The position numbers and the translations under genes were made by a program. Shown one piece after another: positions 18,800-27,691 of a stretch of DNA of 64,000 nt; position 1 is the first letter of the stretch; every line of letters begins with the position of its first letter. The DNA comes from an uncultured Pelagibacteraceae bacterium (GTDB lineage: Bacteria > Pseudomonadota > Alphaproteobacteria > Pelagibacterales > Pelagibacteraceae), in NCBI GenBank assembly GCA_902538885.1, contig CACBGU010000006.1:1-64000 (forward strand). The letters are read 5' to 3'. The notes under the pieces were generated by a model, which made no database searches, was not told the DNA's origin, and saw only the letters and a program-made list of their open reading frames with translations.

Positions 18800-19355
18800 G
18801 TGATCTTTTGGAAAGAATTCTTTGAAGAGTTCTTCTATGCATTTTAAGCCTTCTGGCTGTTTCTGAAACATTCCTATTACATAGCTCAAAAACTCTATGT
18901 ATATGTTCCCACTTAACTCTGTCAGCCGACATGGGGTTTTCAGGTGGGGCTGCTTTTTTTGAAGGATCAGCCAATAATGCTTTCTCTACATCTTCTGCAT
19001 CAGCAGGTTTAGCTAAATAATCTATAGCACCTTCTTTGATTGCAGCTACTGCAGTTGGAATATTTCCATAACCAGTTAACATGATAATCCTACTATCACT
19101 ATTTGAAGACTGAATTTCTTTTACAACCTCAAGTCCATTACCATCTGCAAGCCTTAAATCTACAACAGCAAAACCAGGTTTTTTAGCTTTTACAGATTCA
19201 ACTCCCTTTTGCACACTCTCAGCTTGAAAAACCTCAAATCCTTTTTTTTCCATCGCTCTTGCTAAACGCTCACGGAAAGGATTATCATCATCGACGATTA
19301 ATAATGACTTATTCTCAAAATCGCTAAGTTTTTGTAGTTTTGCTTCTTCTTTCAT
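18792..19355 (-). CDS. regA: Response regulator RegA/PrrA/ActR type
   Basis: A 187-residue global redox regulator. The receiver domain begins LLIVDDDNPFRERLARAM and the phospho-acceptor is D66 in FAVVDLRLADGNGL, with K at IDYLAKPAD. The linker PSKKAAPPENPMSADRVKWEHI and the C-terminal Fis-type helix-turn-helix NVSETARRLKMHRRTLQRIL (about 158-178) are highly characteristic of the RegA/PrrA/ActR family. In other alphaproteobacteria it is phosphorylated by RegB/PrrB/ActS. No regB gene is in the window. It is divergent from the polyamine operon. Confidence 0.92.
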   Translation of the reverse strand: MKEEAKLQKLSDFENKSLLIVDDDNPFRERLARAMEKKGFEVFQAESVQKGVESVKAKKPGFAVVDLRLADGNGLEVVKEIQSSNSDSRIIMLTGYGNIPTAVAAIKEGAIDYLAKPADAEDVEKALLADPSKKAAPPENPMSADRVKWEHIHRVFELCNRNVSETARRLKMHRRTLQRILSKRSPR

Positions 19356-19523
19356 AGCCCTTATATGGGGGTCTCTACAAGATATTACAATATATGAATT
19401 TTACGCATGTCTGGCTTGAATTATTTGCTTTACATTGTTGTTGTTTACTTTATATGCCACAAAATATTAAAGTTTTTTTTAAAAAGACTTTTTTTTATTA
19501 AATTTTTTTTGGAGGCATTTAAA
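19356..19523 (+). promoter_or_regulatory. Intergenic leader of the polyamine operon, with a terminator-like hairpin
   Basis: A 168-bp interval between divergent regA and the decarboxylase. It holds three T8 tracts at 19473-19480, 19489-19496 and 19503-19510. AAAGT at 19469-19473 pairs with ACTTT at 19487-19491, with additional T/A pairs inside; the following T-run makes a weak intrinsic-terminator shape. A Shine-Dalgarno GGAGG at 19511-19515 lies eight bases before ATG 19524. The frame is open back to an ATG at 19407, which would give a 39-residue hydrophobic extension. The sequence is AT-rich enough that the fold needs testing. Confidence 0.4.
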
Positions 19524-20708
19524 ATGCAAAAATTTAAATCAGTTGAGGAATTAGTAAATCAGCTGAAACCTGAAAAACCAGTTTACTGTATTAGAAAGAA
19601 TTCCATTAAATCTGCTGTTAAATTTTTCCTAAACAAATTTCCAGGTAAAATTTTATATGCAGTTAAAACTAATCCACACCCTGAGGTAATCAAAACAATG
19701 ATAGAAAGTGGAGTTGAACAATTTGATGTTGCTTCAATTGAGGAGATTAAAAATATTAGAACTTTTAGTAATACAGCAAAATGCTCTTATATGCATACTG
19801 TTAAAAGCAGAGAAAGTATAAAAGAAGCATATTTTAATTATGGTGTAAAAACTTTTTCATTAGATACTAAAGATGAACTGATTAAAATAATTGAAAGTAC
19901 AAATAACGCTAAAGATTTAGAGTTATTTGTAAGAGTCGCTGTTTCAAATGAACATGCAGAAATTGATTTATCAAAAAAATTTGGTGCTTTAACATCAGAA
20001 GCAATAGGTTTATTAAGGCTTGTAAAACAACATGCTAAAAAGATTGGTTTAAGTTTTCACGTTGGTTCACAATGTATGCATCCAATTTCTTATTCAAAAG
20101 GAATTAGTGAAATTGGAAATATAATTAAAAAGACGAAAATTATTCCAGATTACATTAATGTAGGTGGAGGTTTCCCTACAATCTATCCTGACTTAATTCC
20201 GCAACCTTTAGGTAGTTATTTTAATGAAATAAATAAGAGTTTAGAAAACTTAAAGCTTGAAAAACTTCCTGAAATTATTTGTGAGCCTGGAAGAGCTATA
20301 GTTGCTGAAAGTGGTTCAACAGTTGTAAGGGTTAATTTAAGGAAAAAACAAAAGCTTTATATTAATGATGGTACCTATGGTACTCTTTTTGATGCAGGTA
20401 CACCAAACATTGTATTCCCATCTAGAATGATTAAAGAAAATTCTAATAAAATAATTTCAAAAAAATTAACTGCTTTTGATTTCTTTGGACCTACATGTGA
20501 TAGCATGGATTATATGAAAGGTCCTTTTTTGCTTCCAAATAATATTAAAGAAAATGATTATATTGAACTCGGTCAACTTGGTGCATACGGATTGACATTT
20601 AGAACTCAGTTTAACGGTTATTACTCAAATGAAATTTACGAAGTTGAAGATAATCCAATTATGACAATGTATGACAAAGACATTAACAAAGCTAACATGG
20701 TAGCTTAA
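19524..20708 (+). CDS. Ornithine/lysine decarboxylase family (alanine-racemase fold type III PLP enzyme)
   Basis: A 394-residue PLP decarboxylase. PLP lysine K48 lies in ILYAVKTNPHPEV; other blocks are FHVGSQCMHP, VGGGFPTIYP, the phosphate-binding CEPGRAIVAE and the catalytic cysteine in FGPTCDSMDYM. This pattern fits eukaryotic-type ornithine (or lysine/ornithine) decarboxylase, giving putrescine. The start is ATG 19524 with GGAGG eight bases upstream; the longer frame from 19407 adds a hydrophobic stretch without a ribosome-binding site. A TAATG junction couples it to the next gene. Confidence 0.88.
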   Translation: MQKFKSVEELVNQLKPEKPVYCIRKNSIKSAVKFFLNKFPGKILYAVKTNPHPEVIKTMIESGVEQFDVASIEEIKNIRTFSNTAKCSYMHTVKSRESIKEAYFNYGVKTFSLDTKDELIKIIESTNNAKDLELFVRVAVSNEHAEIDLSKKFGALTSEAIGLLRLVKQHAKKIGLSFHVGSQCMHPISYSKGISEIGNIIKKTKIIPDYINVGGGFPTIYPDLIPQPLGSYFNEINKSLENLKLEKLPEIICEPGRAIVAESGSTVVRVNLRKKQKLYINDGTYGTLFDAGTPNIVFPSRMIKENSNKIISKKLTAFDFFGPTCDSMDYMKGPFLLPNNIKENDYIELGQLGAYGLTFRTQFNGYYSNEIYEVEDNPIMTMYDKDINKANMVA

Positions 20709-21751
20709 TGTCAAGTCAAAAAAATCCAGGTCATAACAGTAAAAGAGATTTCTTAAAAAATCCTGTTGAACACATCGATATAACTTCTTTTGATAGTAGA
20801 AAAATTATTTCCTCAATGGAAAAAATGTCATTTGTTTCTAGAGAAACAGCAAATGCTGCTAATATTTATAACGAGATGCTTAAAGATAAAGATTGTACAA
20901 TTTTCCTTACTTTAGCGGGCTCTACTTCGGCAGCTGGATGCATGAATATTTATAAAGATTTAGTTAAATATAACATGGTAGATGCGATCGTTGCAACAGG
21001 TGCCTCAATAGTAGATATGGATTTTTTTGAAGCTCTTGGTTTTAAACATTATCAAGGTTCACAATTTCAAGATGATACTGAGCTGAGGAATAACTATATA
21101 GATAGAATTTACGATACCTACATAGATGAAGAAGAGCTTCAAATGTGTGATAAAATCATATGTGAAATCGCAAATAACTTAGAAGCGAGAAGCTATACTT
21201 CAAGAGAATTCATTTATGAAATGGGAAAATATTTAAAAAATAACTCAAAGAAAAAAGACTCTTTAATTGAGACTGCTTTTAACAACAATGTTCCTATTTT
21301 CTGCCCTGCTTTTACTGACTCAAGTGCAGGATTTGGGTTAGTTATGCATCAAGAACAAAATCCAAAAAAACATATTACAATAGACTCGGTTAGAGAATTT
21401 AGAGAACTAACAGAAATTAAAATCAAATCTAAAGGTTCTGGATTATTTATGATTGGTGGTGGTGTACCTAAAAACTTTATTCAAGATACTGTAATTTGTG
21501 CTGAACTATTAGGAAAAGATGTAGACATGCATAAATATGCTGTTCAAATTACTGTTGCTGATAGTAGAGACGGTGCTTGTAGTAGCTCCACATTAAAAGA
21601 AGCAAGTTCATGGGGAAAAGTAGATATTACAAAAGAACAGATGGTGTTTGCAGAAGCAACTAGTGTTTTACCATTGATAGCAAGTGATGCTTATCATAAG
21701 GGTGAGTGGAAAAATAGAACAAGAAAAAACTTTACTAAAATTTTTGAATAA
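20708..21751 (+). CDS. Deoxyhypusine synthase-like protein (probable homospermidine/polyamine synthase)
   Basis: A 347-residue NAD-dependent enzyme of the deoxyhypusine synthase family. It carries LTLAGSTSAAGCMNIY, the NAD-site stretch VATGASIVDMDFFEALG, GGGVPKNF, and the catalytic-lysine motif SSWGKVDI with the conserved lysine at residue 304 (equivalent to human K329). Bacteria have no eIF5A, so protein modification is unlikely. Bacterial relatives can act as homospermidine synthases. Its place between ornithine decarboxylase and an agmatinase-family gene points to polyamine synthesis. Confidence 0.88.
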   Translation: MSSQKNPGHNSKRDFLKNPVEHIDITSFDSRKIISSMEKMSFVSRETANAANIYNEMLKDKDCTIFLTLAGSTSAAGCMNIYKDLVKYNMVDAIVATGASIVDMDFFEALGFKHYQGSQFQDDTELRNNYIDRIYDTYIDEEELQMCDKIICEIANNLEARSYTSREFIYEMGKYLKNNSKKKDSLIETAFNNNVPIFCPAFTDSSAGFGLVMHQEQNPKKHITIDSVREFRELTEIKIKSKGSGLFMIGGGVPKNFIQDTVICAELLGKDVDMHKYAVQITVADSRDGACSSSTLKEASSWGKVDITKEQMVFAEATSVLPLIASDAYHKGEWKNRTRKNFTKIFE

Positions 21752-21753
21752 AA

Positions 21754-22629
21754 TTGAAATATCTCTCAAATAAAAACGGGTTTTTAGGAATTGATAATAA
21801 ATTTAGCTTTAAAGAGAAAGCTATAATTGTTCCATTTGGTTTAGAAAAAACTGTCAGTTATGGGGGAGGAACAAAAAATGGACCTAAAGAAATTATAAAA
21901 GCATCTCATCAAGTTGAGCTGTATGATGAAGAGCTTAATTGCGAACCTTATAAAAAAATAGGTATTAAAACTTTAAAACCATTTAAAATCGATAAAAATA
22001 TCAAAAAAGCACTGAATAAAATCTCTAATATTAATAAAGAAATTTTAGATAAAAAACTTTTCCCAATGACTTTAGGTGGAGAGCATTCAATAACTCCTGG
22101 ATGTATTGTTCCTTTTACTAAAAAATATAAAAACATTTGTCTGTTACATTTTGATGCTCATGCAGATTTACGTCAAAGTTATAATGGAGAAAAATTTTCA
22201 CATGCTTCAGCAATTAGAAGGTGTCTAGATTATAAAAATGTCTCATTAATTTCATTTGGCATAAGAAATATCTCGGAAAGTGAAATCCCATTTTTAAAAA
22301 AGAATTCCTCAAGAATAAATATTTTTTGGGCGAAAGATAAAAAAAAATGGAATTTGTCTAAATTTAAAAAACTAATTAAAAATAAAACTGTTTATCTTAC
22401 ATTTGATGTTGACGGACTAGATTCAAGTATTATGCCTGCAACTGGTACACCTGAACCAGGAGGACTTCTGTGGGACGAAACATTAGATATAATAAGAATT
22501 GCAGCTAAAAACTCAAAAATTGTTGGTGCAGATATTAATGAACTATCTCCAATTAAAGGATTTAATTCTTATAATTTTCTTGTTGCAAAGTTAGCTTATA
22601 AAATTTTGTCTTATAAATTTTTATTTTAA
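21754..22629 (+). CDS. speB: Agmatinase/arginase-family ureohydrolase
   Basis: A 291-residue enzyme with complete Mn-binding signatures: GGEHSITPG, HFDAHADLR, and the second aspartate pair in FDVDGLDSSIMPATGTPEPGG. The start codon is TTG, two bases after the preceding stop. It would release urea from agmatine or a guanidino-polyamine. Sequence alone does not separate agmatinase from arginase or guanidinobutyrase, but the operon supports a polyamine substrate. The stop overlaps that of the convergent transporter gene by a shared TTAA. Confidence 0.85.
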   Translation: MKYLSNKNGFLGIDNKFSFKEKAIIVPFGLEKTVSYGGGTKNGPKEIIKASHQVELYDEELNCEPYKKIGIKTLKPFKIDKNIKKALNKISNINKEILDKKLFPMTLGGEHSITPGCIVPFTKKYKNICLLHFDAHADLRQSYNGEKFSHASAIRRCLDYKNVSLISFGIRNISESEIPFLKKNSSRINIFWAKDKKKWNLSKFKKLIKNKTVYLTFDVDGLDSSIMPATGTPEPGGLLWDETLDIIRIAAKNSKIVGADINELSPIKGFNSYNFLVAKLAYKILSYKFLF

Positions 22630-23180
22630 GCTTTAATTGGTTTAATAATTTTCAATAACATTCTAAACGGTATCAACATTATTAGAGCAACTAAAACTTT
22701 TACCGCTAAATCTCCCAAAGATAAAGTAACCCAAGGTACCCCTGTTGCGTAAAATGATATTGAGAAAAATAAAAATGTGTCAACTGTTGATCCAATCAAA
22801 GATGAAGTAAGTGGAGCTACAAACCACTCTTTTTTTCTTAATCGATCAAAAATTTGAATATCTAACAACTGAGCAGTAATAAAAGCTACCCCTGATCCTA
22901 TTGCAATTCTAACAGAGATTAAATCTGCAAAATCAGTTGAGAATAACAATGTAAATATAATTCCTATTAAAAAGCCCAAATATACAATTTGCCTTGCTAA
23001 TAATTTTCCATACGACCTATTTGCTAAATCTGTAATTAAAAAAGCTATTGGGTAACTAAAAGCTCCGTAAGTTAAAATCTCATTTAATCCAAAATAATTT
23101 ATTGGGAACTGAACTAAATAATTAGAAGATAGTACAACAACCCCCATCATTATTGACAGGGTGATAAATAATTTGTTCAT
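22626..23180 (-). CDS. Queuosine-precursor transporter (YhhQ/VUT family)
   Basis: A 184-residue membrane protein with about six helices. The VUT/QPTR signature is visible: YPIAFLITDLANRSYGK near residue 45 (D and N-x-x-Y-G), RIAIGSGVAFITAQLLDIQIFDRLR, and a C-terminal GSTVDTFLFFSISFY. E. coli YhhQ imports preQ0/preQ1; alphaproteobacterial members take up related precursors. It is one base from rpmB (overlapping TAA/ATG), so both are in one operon. No queuosine-synthesis genes are nearby in the window. Confidence 0.85.
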   Translation of the reverse strand: MNKLFITLSIMMGVVVLSSNYLVQFPINYFGLNEILTYGAFSYPIAFLITDLANRSYGKLLARQIVYLGFLIGIIFTLLFSTDFADLISVRIAIGSGVAFITAQLLDIQIFDRLRKKEWFVAPLTSSLIGSTVDTFLFFSISFYATGVPWVTLSLGDLAVKVLVALIMLIPFRMLLKIIKPIKA

Positions 23181-23491
23181 TAAGCTGATTTAGCTACAGG
23201 TTTCTTTTTAAAAGGGGATTTAATTAAAACTACTTTTTTTAATTTTTTTAATCTAGGAGATAAATTTTTATTTTTTACAGTTTTTAAAAATTCATCAAAA
23301 CTACCTTTTTTGTCAACTGACCTTACACCTGAATTGCTTACAGTAAGTTTTAAACTTCTTCCAGTAAGTTCACTTGTAAATTTTACTTTTTTAAGATTAG
23401 GTAAAAATCTTCTTTTAGTCTTGTTGTTAGCATGACTAACGTTATGACCTTTCATAGGAATTTTACCGGTAAGTTCACATTTTTTTGACAT
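23180..23491 (-). CDS. rpmB: 50S ribosomal protein L28
   Basis: A 103-residue L28. The true start is ATG 23491, giving [20 protein letters not shown], which is the conserved L28 N-terminus. The frame is open farther upstream into the 3' end of pyrD, but that extension is spurious. The body has [16 protein letters not shown] and a basic C-terminal tail ([13 protein letters not shown]). The protein sits near the E-site and tunnel of the large subunit. It precedes the queuosine transporter gene with a 1-bp overlap. Confidence 0.92.
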   Translation of the reverse strand: MSKKCELTGKIPMKGHNVSHANNKTKRRFLPNLKKVKFTSELTGRSLKLTVSNSGVRSVDKKGSFDEFLKTVKNKNLSPRLKKLKKVVLIKSPFKKKPVAKSA

Positions 23492-23543
23492 AATAACAGT
23501 GCTTATATAAGGGGAGATATTGAAGGCGTCAAGTTTAATACAT

Positions 23544-24596
23544 TTAAGAAACAGTTTTATTTCCCACAATTTCTGTGAAATTTTTGACACCATCTCTTAT
23601 TAGTAATTCTTTTAGGTCCTTTTTAATCATCCCAGCAATATTGGGTCCTTGAAATACCATGCCGGTATACAACTGAACATAATCTGCTCCTAATAAAAAC
23701 TTTTCATAAGCTGCTTTACCAGAGTCAACACCACCTACTCCAATTATTTTAATTTTACCTTTAATTAAATTGTAGAATTTACTTATTAAAAGATTTGATT
23801 TTTTTTCAATAGGTTTACCAGATAAACCACCTTTTTGATGTCTCTGTATATTTTGAAGTGTTTCCCGAGAAGCCTCGGAAGTATTTGAAATTATTATTGC
23901 GCTTATTTCATTTTCTAAAAGTATTTCTGAAATTAAGTCAATTTGATTTTCATTTATATCTGGTGAAATCTTTACAGCTACAGGAATTTCAGTTTTTAAT
24001 TGTTTTTTTTTCTCTGAGATAGATTTTAATAACTCTTTTAATTTATTTTCATCATGAAAGTTTCTTAAATTTTCAGTATTTGGTGAAGAAATATTGATTG
24101 TAATGTAATCTGCAACTTCAGAAAATTTTTCTAATCCAATTAAATAATCATTCAATCTATCATTAGAATCTTTGTTTGGACCCACATTTACACCTAGCAC
24201 ACCTAGTTTTTTATTAGATTTTATTCTGTTTAATATTGTATCTGATCCGTGGTTGTTAAAACCTAGCCTATTAATTAATGCTTGATCTTCTACCAATCTA
24301 AATACTCTTGGTTTTTCATTTCCATATTGTTTTAATGGAGTAACTGTACCTACTTCAACAAATCCAAAACCCAGCTTAAATAAAGGGTTATACACCTCTG
24401 CATTCTTATCAAAACCTGCGGCAATACCGATAGGATTATTAAGATCTTGATTAAATAATTTTGTTTTTAAAATGGGATCATTTTTGTTTTCATCAAATAT
24501 ATTTGAAACTAAATTGAGTTTGAGTGATTGAATTGCTAAGAAATGTGCTCTTTCAGGATCTATTTTAAATATTAAAGATCTTAAATTTGAATACAT
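23544..24596 (-). CDS. pyrD: Dihydroorotate dehydrogenase (quinone), class 2
   Basis: A 350-residue class 2 enzyme that oxidises dihydroorotate to orotate with quinone. An N-terminal membrane-associating helix (residues 1-40: [15 protein letters not shown]) distinguishes it from class 1. Family blocks: [62 protein letters not shown] with the catalytic serine, and the FMN-phosphate loop [19 protein letters not shown]. It begins immediately after lysS (1-bp overlap), indicating co-transcription. Confidence 0.96.
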   Translation of the reverse strand: MYSNLRSLIFKIDPERAHFLAIQSLKLNLVSNIFDENKNDPILKTKLFNQDLNNPIGIAAGFDKNAEVYNPLFKLGFGFVEVGTVTPLKQYGNEKPRVFRLVEDQALINRLGFNNHGSDTILNRIKSNKKLGVLGVNVGPNKDSNDRLNDYLIGLEKFSEVADYITINISSPNTENLRNFHDENKLKELLKSISEKKKQLKTEIPVAVKISPDINENQIDLISEILLENEISAIIISNTSEASRETLQNIQRHQKGGLSGKPIEKKSNLLISKFYNLIKGKIKIIGVGGVDSGKAAYEKFLLGADYVQLYTGMVFQGPNIAGMIKKDLKELLIRDGVKNFTEIVGNKTVS

Positions 24597-26158
24597 TATT
24601 TCAATTTACTAATTATCAATTCTTTTGTTTCGTTAACACCAAAAAAACTTATAAAAAAACCCATTCTAGGTCCATTTTCATCTCCAAACACCACTTCATA
24701 GATTAACTTAAACCAATCTCTTAAGTTTTCTGAATACCCATTCTCTTTACCTGTTGAATAAATTAATGTTTGTATATCCTCAGGAGACATCTGATCATTA
24801 CATTTTTCTAAAGTTTTAACTAAAGCTTGTAGAGCTAATTTTTCATTTTCAGAGGGTTTTTTATATTTTTTTTGAGCCTTAATAACATCATTAAAATACT
24901 TAATTGCATAACCAACTAGTCCATCAAAAATTGGAAAGTTTTTTTCATGAATATTAGATTTATATTTTTTAACAAACTTCCACAATAAATCTTTGTTATC
25001 AGCATTGCTTGTCTCAACTAAATTCAACAACATAGAAAAGGTCATAATCATCTCTTCTTTTGGAATATGCCCATTATGAACATGCCAAACAGGATTCATC
25101 ACTAATTGTTGTTCAGTTTGTTTTTTTGATTTTTCAATATTATCAAGGTACTCATCTACAGCTTTAGGGACTATTTCTTTATAAAGTTTTTTTGCTCTTT
25201 TTGGATTTTGATACATGTATAAAGATAAGCTTTCGGGTGAAGCATATTTTAACCATTGGTCGATAGTAATACCATTTCCTTTTGATTTTGAAATTTTTTC
25301 ACCTTTTTCATCAAGAAATAATTCATAAGCAAATCCAGATGGATGTTTTTTACCAATTAAATTTATTATTTTGGTCGATAAAATTGCACTCTCAATAAGG
25401 TCTTTTCCATACATTTCAAAATCTATATCTAGAGCATACCATCTCATTGCCCAATCAACTTTCCATTGTAATTTACAATTTCCATCTAAAATACTAGATT
25501 CTAATTTTTTACCTTTATTATCAAAAATTATTTTAGAATTTTTTTTATCAATTTCTATAACTGGAATTTCGAGGACATGACCTGTATCTGGACAAATAGG
25601 TAAAAAGGGGCAGTAAGTTTGCTGACGTTCTTTGCCTAAAGTTGGAAGTATAATGTTCATTATACCATCATAATTTTCTAAAATAATTTTTAAAGTTGGG
25701 TTGAAAAAACCACCTTTATATAAAGATGTCGAACTTTTAAAACTGTATTTAAAATTAAAACTATTTAAAAAATCTTTTAACATTTCATTATTATGCTCTC
25801 CAAAACTTGCAAATTTTTCAAATGGATCAGGAACTTGTGTTAATGGTTTATGTAAGTTTTTGTTTAGTAATTCCTGATTAGGAACATTGTCAGGAACTTT
25901 TCTTAAACCATCCATATCATCTGAAAAAGTAATTATCTCAGTTGGTAAATCTGTAAGTTGCTTTAAGGCATTCACCATCATCGAAGTCCTTGCAACTTCG
26001 CCAAATGTTCCGATATGAGGAAGACCACTCGGACCATATCCTGTTTGAAGGGTAATTTTTCCTTTTTTATCAATAAATGATTTTCTCTCACGAAGCATTT
26101 TTTTGGCTTCAACGAAAGGCCAAGCACTTGTTTTATCTAAAATTTCTTTTTTAATCAC
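24596..26158 (-). CDS. lysS: Lysyl-tRNA synthetase, class I
   Basis: A 520-residue class I synthetase, the archaeal/alphaproteobacterial type of lysyl-tRNA synthetase. The HIGH-type motif is PSGLPHIGTFGE at about residue 43, and the KMSKS-type loop is EKISKSKGNGI at about 282. A C-terminal helical anticodon domain follows. Class II lysS/lysU motifs are absent. It charges tRNA-Lys in the cytosol. The start codon is GTG. It is divergent from trkH across a 91-bp gap and leads the lysS-pyrD-rpmB-yhhQ run. Confidence 0.93.
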   Translation of the reverse strand: MIKKEILDKTSAWPFVEAKKMLRERKSFIDKKGKITLQTGYGPSGLPHIGTFGEVARTSMMVNALKQLTDLPTEIITFSDDMDGLRKVPDNVPNQELLNKNLHKPLTQVPDPFEKFASFGEHNNEMLKDFLNSFNFKYSFKSSTSLYKGGFFNPTLKIILENYDGIMNIILPTLGKERQQTYCPFLPICPDTGHVLEIPVIEIDKKNSKIIFDNKGKKLESSILDGNCKLQWKVDWAMRWYALDIDFEMYGKDLIESAILSTKIINLIGKKHPSGFAYELFLDEKGEKISKSKGNGITIDQWLKYASPESLSLYMYQNPKRAKKLYKEIVPKAVDEYLDNIEKSKKQTEQQLVMNPVWHVHNGHIPKEEMIMTFSMLLNLVETSNADNKDLLWKFVKKYKSNIHEKNFPIFDGLVGYAIKYFNDVIKAQKKYKKPSENEKLALQALVKTLEKCNDQMSPEDIQTLIYSTGKENGYSENLRDWFKLIYEVVFGDENGPRMGFFISFFGVNETKELIISKLK

Positions 26159-26249
26159 GAGTATATCTTTTATAAAAATCTTAAATTGGCGATTTTATTA
26201 ATTCTTATAGAGTTGAAATTTATTTACCATAAAATAATGTTCTTTCAAA

Positions 26250-27689
26250 ATGTCTAATTATAAAACTGTTTTTTTTACACTTGGAATTTTGCAAATAATT
26301 TTAGGGGTCTCAATGTTCATCCCTATAATTGCTCAATTTATTTATTCTGAAATAGATTCATCATTTTTTGGTGCATCTATTGTGACAATAATTTTTGGAT
26401 CATTATTTTTTCTTTCAAATCTAGATCACGACAAAAAATTAAATTTACAACAAGCATTTTTATTAACTGCTTTGTCCTGGTTAAGTATTGCTATTTTTGG
26501 ATCTTTACCATTTATATTTTCGACTATGGAGCTTTCAATTACTGATGCTTTTTTTGAGAGTATGTCTGGTATTACAACAACTGGATCTACAATTATTTCT
26601 AACTTAGAGAGTACTCCAAAAGGTATTCTATTATGGAGAGCAATACTACAATGGCTAGGTGGCATTGGTATTATTGTGATGGCAATTACCCTGATGCCTA
26701 TAATGAATGTTGGTGGTATGCAATTATTTAAAATTTCTAGCAATGACTCTTCTGAAAAAATTCTTCCTAAATCAAAAGAAATAGCTTTAAGACTTATTTA
26801 TATTTATTCAGGCCTAACTGCTCTTTGTGCATTATCATATTGGATATTTGGAATGGGTAAATTTGATAGTTTAACTCATTCTATGACTACCATAGCTACT
26901 GGTGGATTTTCTAATTATAATCAATCTATCGGATATTTTGACAGTGTTCCTATAGAAATATCATCAATGATTTTTATAATTTTAGGAAGTATTCCATTTA
27001 TTGCATACATTAAATTTATCAATGGTAATAAAAGAATATTTTTAAACGATATTCAAATCAGGACATTTATTAAAATAATAATTTTAAGCATTATTATATT
27101 ATCAATTTATTTATTATTTAATAATAACGGAAACTTTAGTTTAAGATCTATTTTTTTTAATATAATTTCAATATTAACTGGAACAGGTTATGTAAATGCT
27201 GAATTCGACGGTTGGGGAAGTTTTCCTATAACAATATTTCTTGCATTAATGTTTATTGGTGGCTGTGCTGGATCAACTACTTGTGGTGTTAAAATTTTTA
27301 GAATTCAAATTCTATATTTATTTATATTAAATCAATTAAAAAAAATTATATATCCCAAGGGAATATTTGTAATTAAGTACGATCAAGGATCTGTTGATGA
27401 TAAATTTATTGCATCAATAATTTCTTTTATTTATTTTTACTTTGTTATTTTTTTTATTTTAGCTGCACTATTATCATTAACAGGTCTCGATTTTATAACT
27501 GCTATCTCTGGAGCTGCAACATCAATATCAAATGTAGGTCCGGGTTTGGGTCCTATTATCGGTCCTAATGGAGATTTTTCAGCTTTGCCTGATATTTCTA
27601 AATGGATCTTAACTGTAGGTATGATTTTAGGTAGACTTGAGTTGTTTGCAATATTAGTGTTGTTCTTACCATCTTTTTGGAGAAATTAA
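26250..27689 (+). CDS. trkH: Potassium uptake protein TrkH
   Basis: A 479-residue K+ channel-like subunit with about ten membrane helices. Selectivity-loop signatures of the TrkH/KtrB family appear in the four repeats: SGITTTGSTI, ATGGFSNYN, LTGTGYVNAEFDGWG and AATSISNVGPGLG. It would form the pore of the Trk system, driven by a TrkA NAD-binding regulator that is not in this window. The next gene starts just after the end of trkH with its Shine-Dalgarno inside the trkH 3' end. Confidence 0.95.
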   Translation: MSNYKTVFFTLGILQIILGVSMFIPIIAQFIYSEIDSSFFGASIVTIIFGSLFFLSNLDHDKKLNLQQAFLLTALSWLSIAIFGSLPFIFSTMELSITDAFFESMSGITTTGSTIISNLESTPKGILLWRAILQWLGGIGIIVMAITLMPIMNVGGMQLFKISSNDSSEKILPKSKEIALRLIYIYSGLTALCALSYWIFGMGKFDSLTHSMTTIATGGFSNYNQSIGYFDSVPIEISSMIFIILGSIPFIAYIKFINGNKRIFLNDIQIRTFIKIIILSIIILSIYLLFNNNGNFSLRSIFFNIISILTGTGYVNAEFDGWGSFPITIFLALMFIGGCAGSTTCGVKIFRIQILYLFILNQLKKIIYPKGIFVIKYDQGSVDDKFIASIISFIYFYFVIFFILAALLSLTGLDFITAISGAATSISNVGPGLGPIIGPNGDFSALPDISKWILTVGMILGRLELFAILVLFLPSFWRN

Positions 27690-27691
27690 TT

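Noticed and set aside
19407..19523. N-terminal hydrophobic extension of ornithine decarboxylase
   Set aside because: No ribosome-binding site is present near 19407, whereas ATG 19524 has GGAGG at the right distance and matches the family start. It is kept only as a regulatory question.
23492..23593. N-terminal extension of rpmB reaching into pyrD
   Set aside because: The conserved L28 start [10 protein letters not shown] is at 23491; the extension is only open frame inside the 3' end of pyrD.
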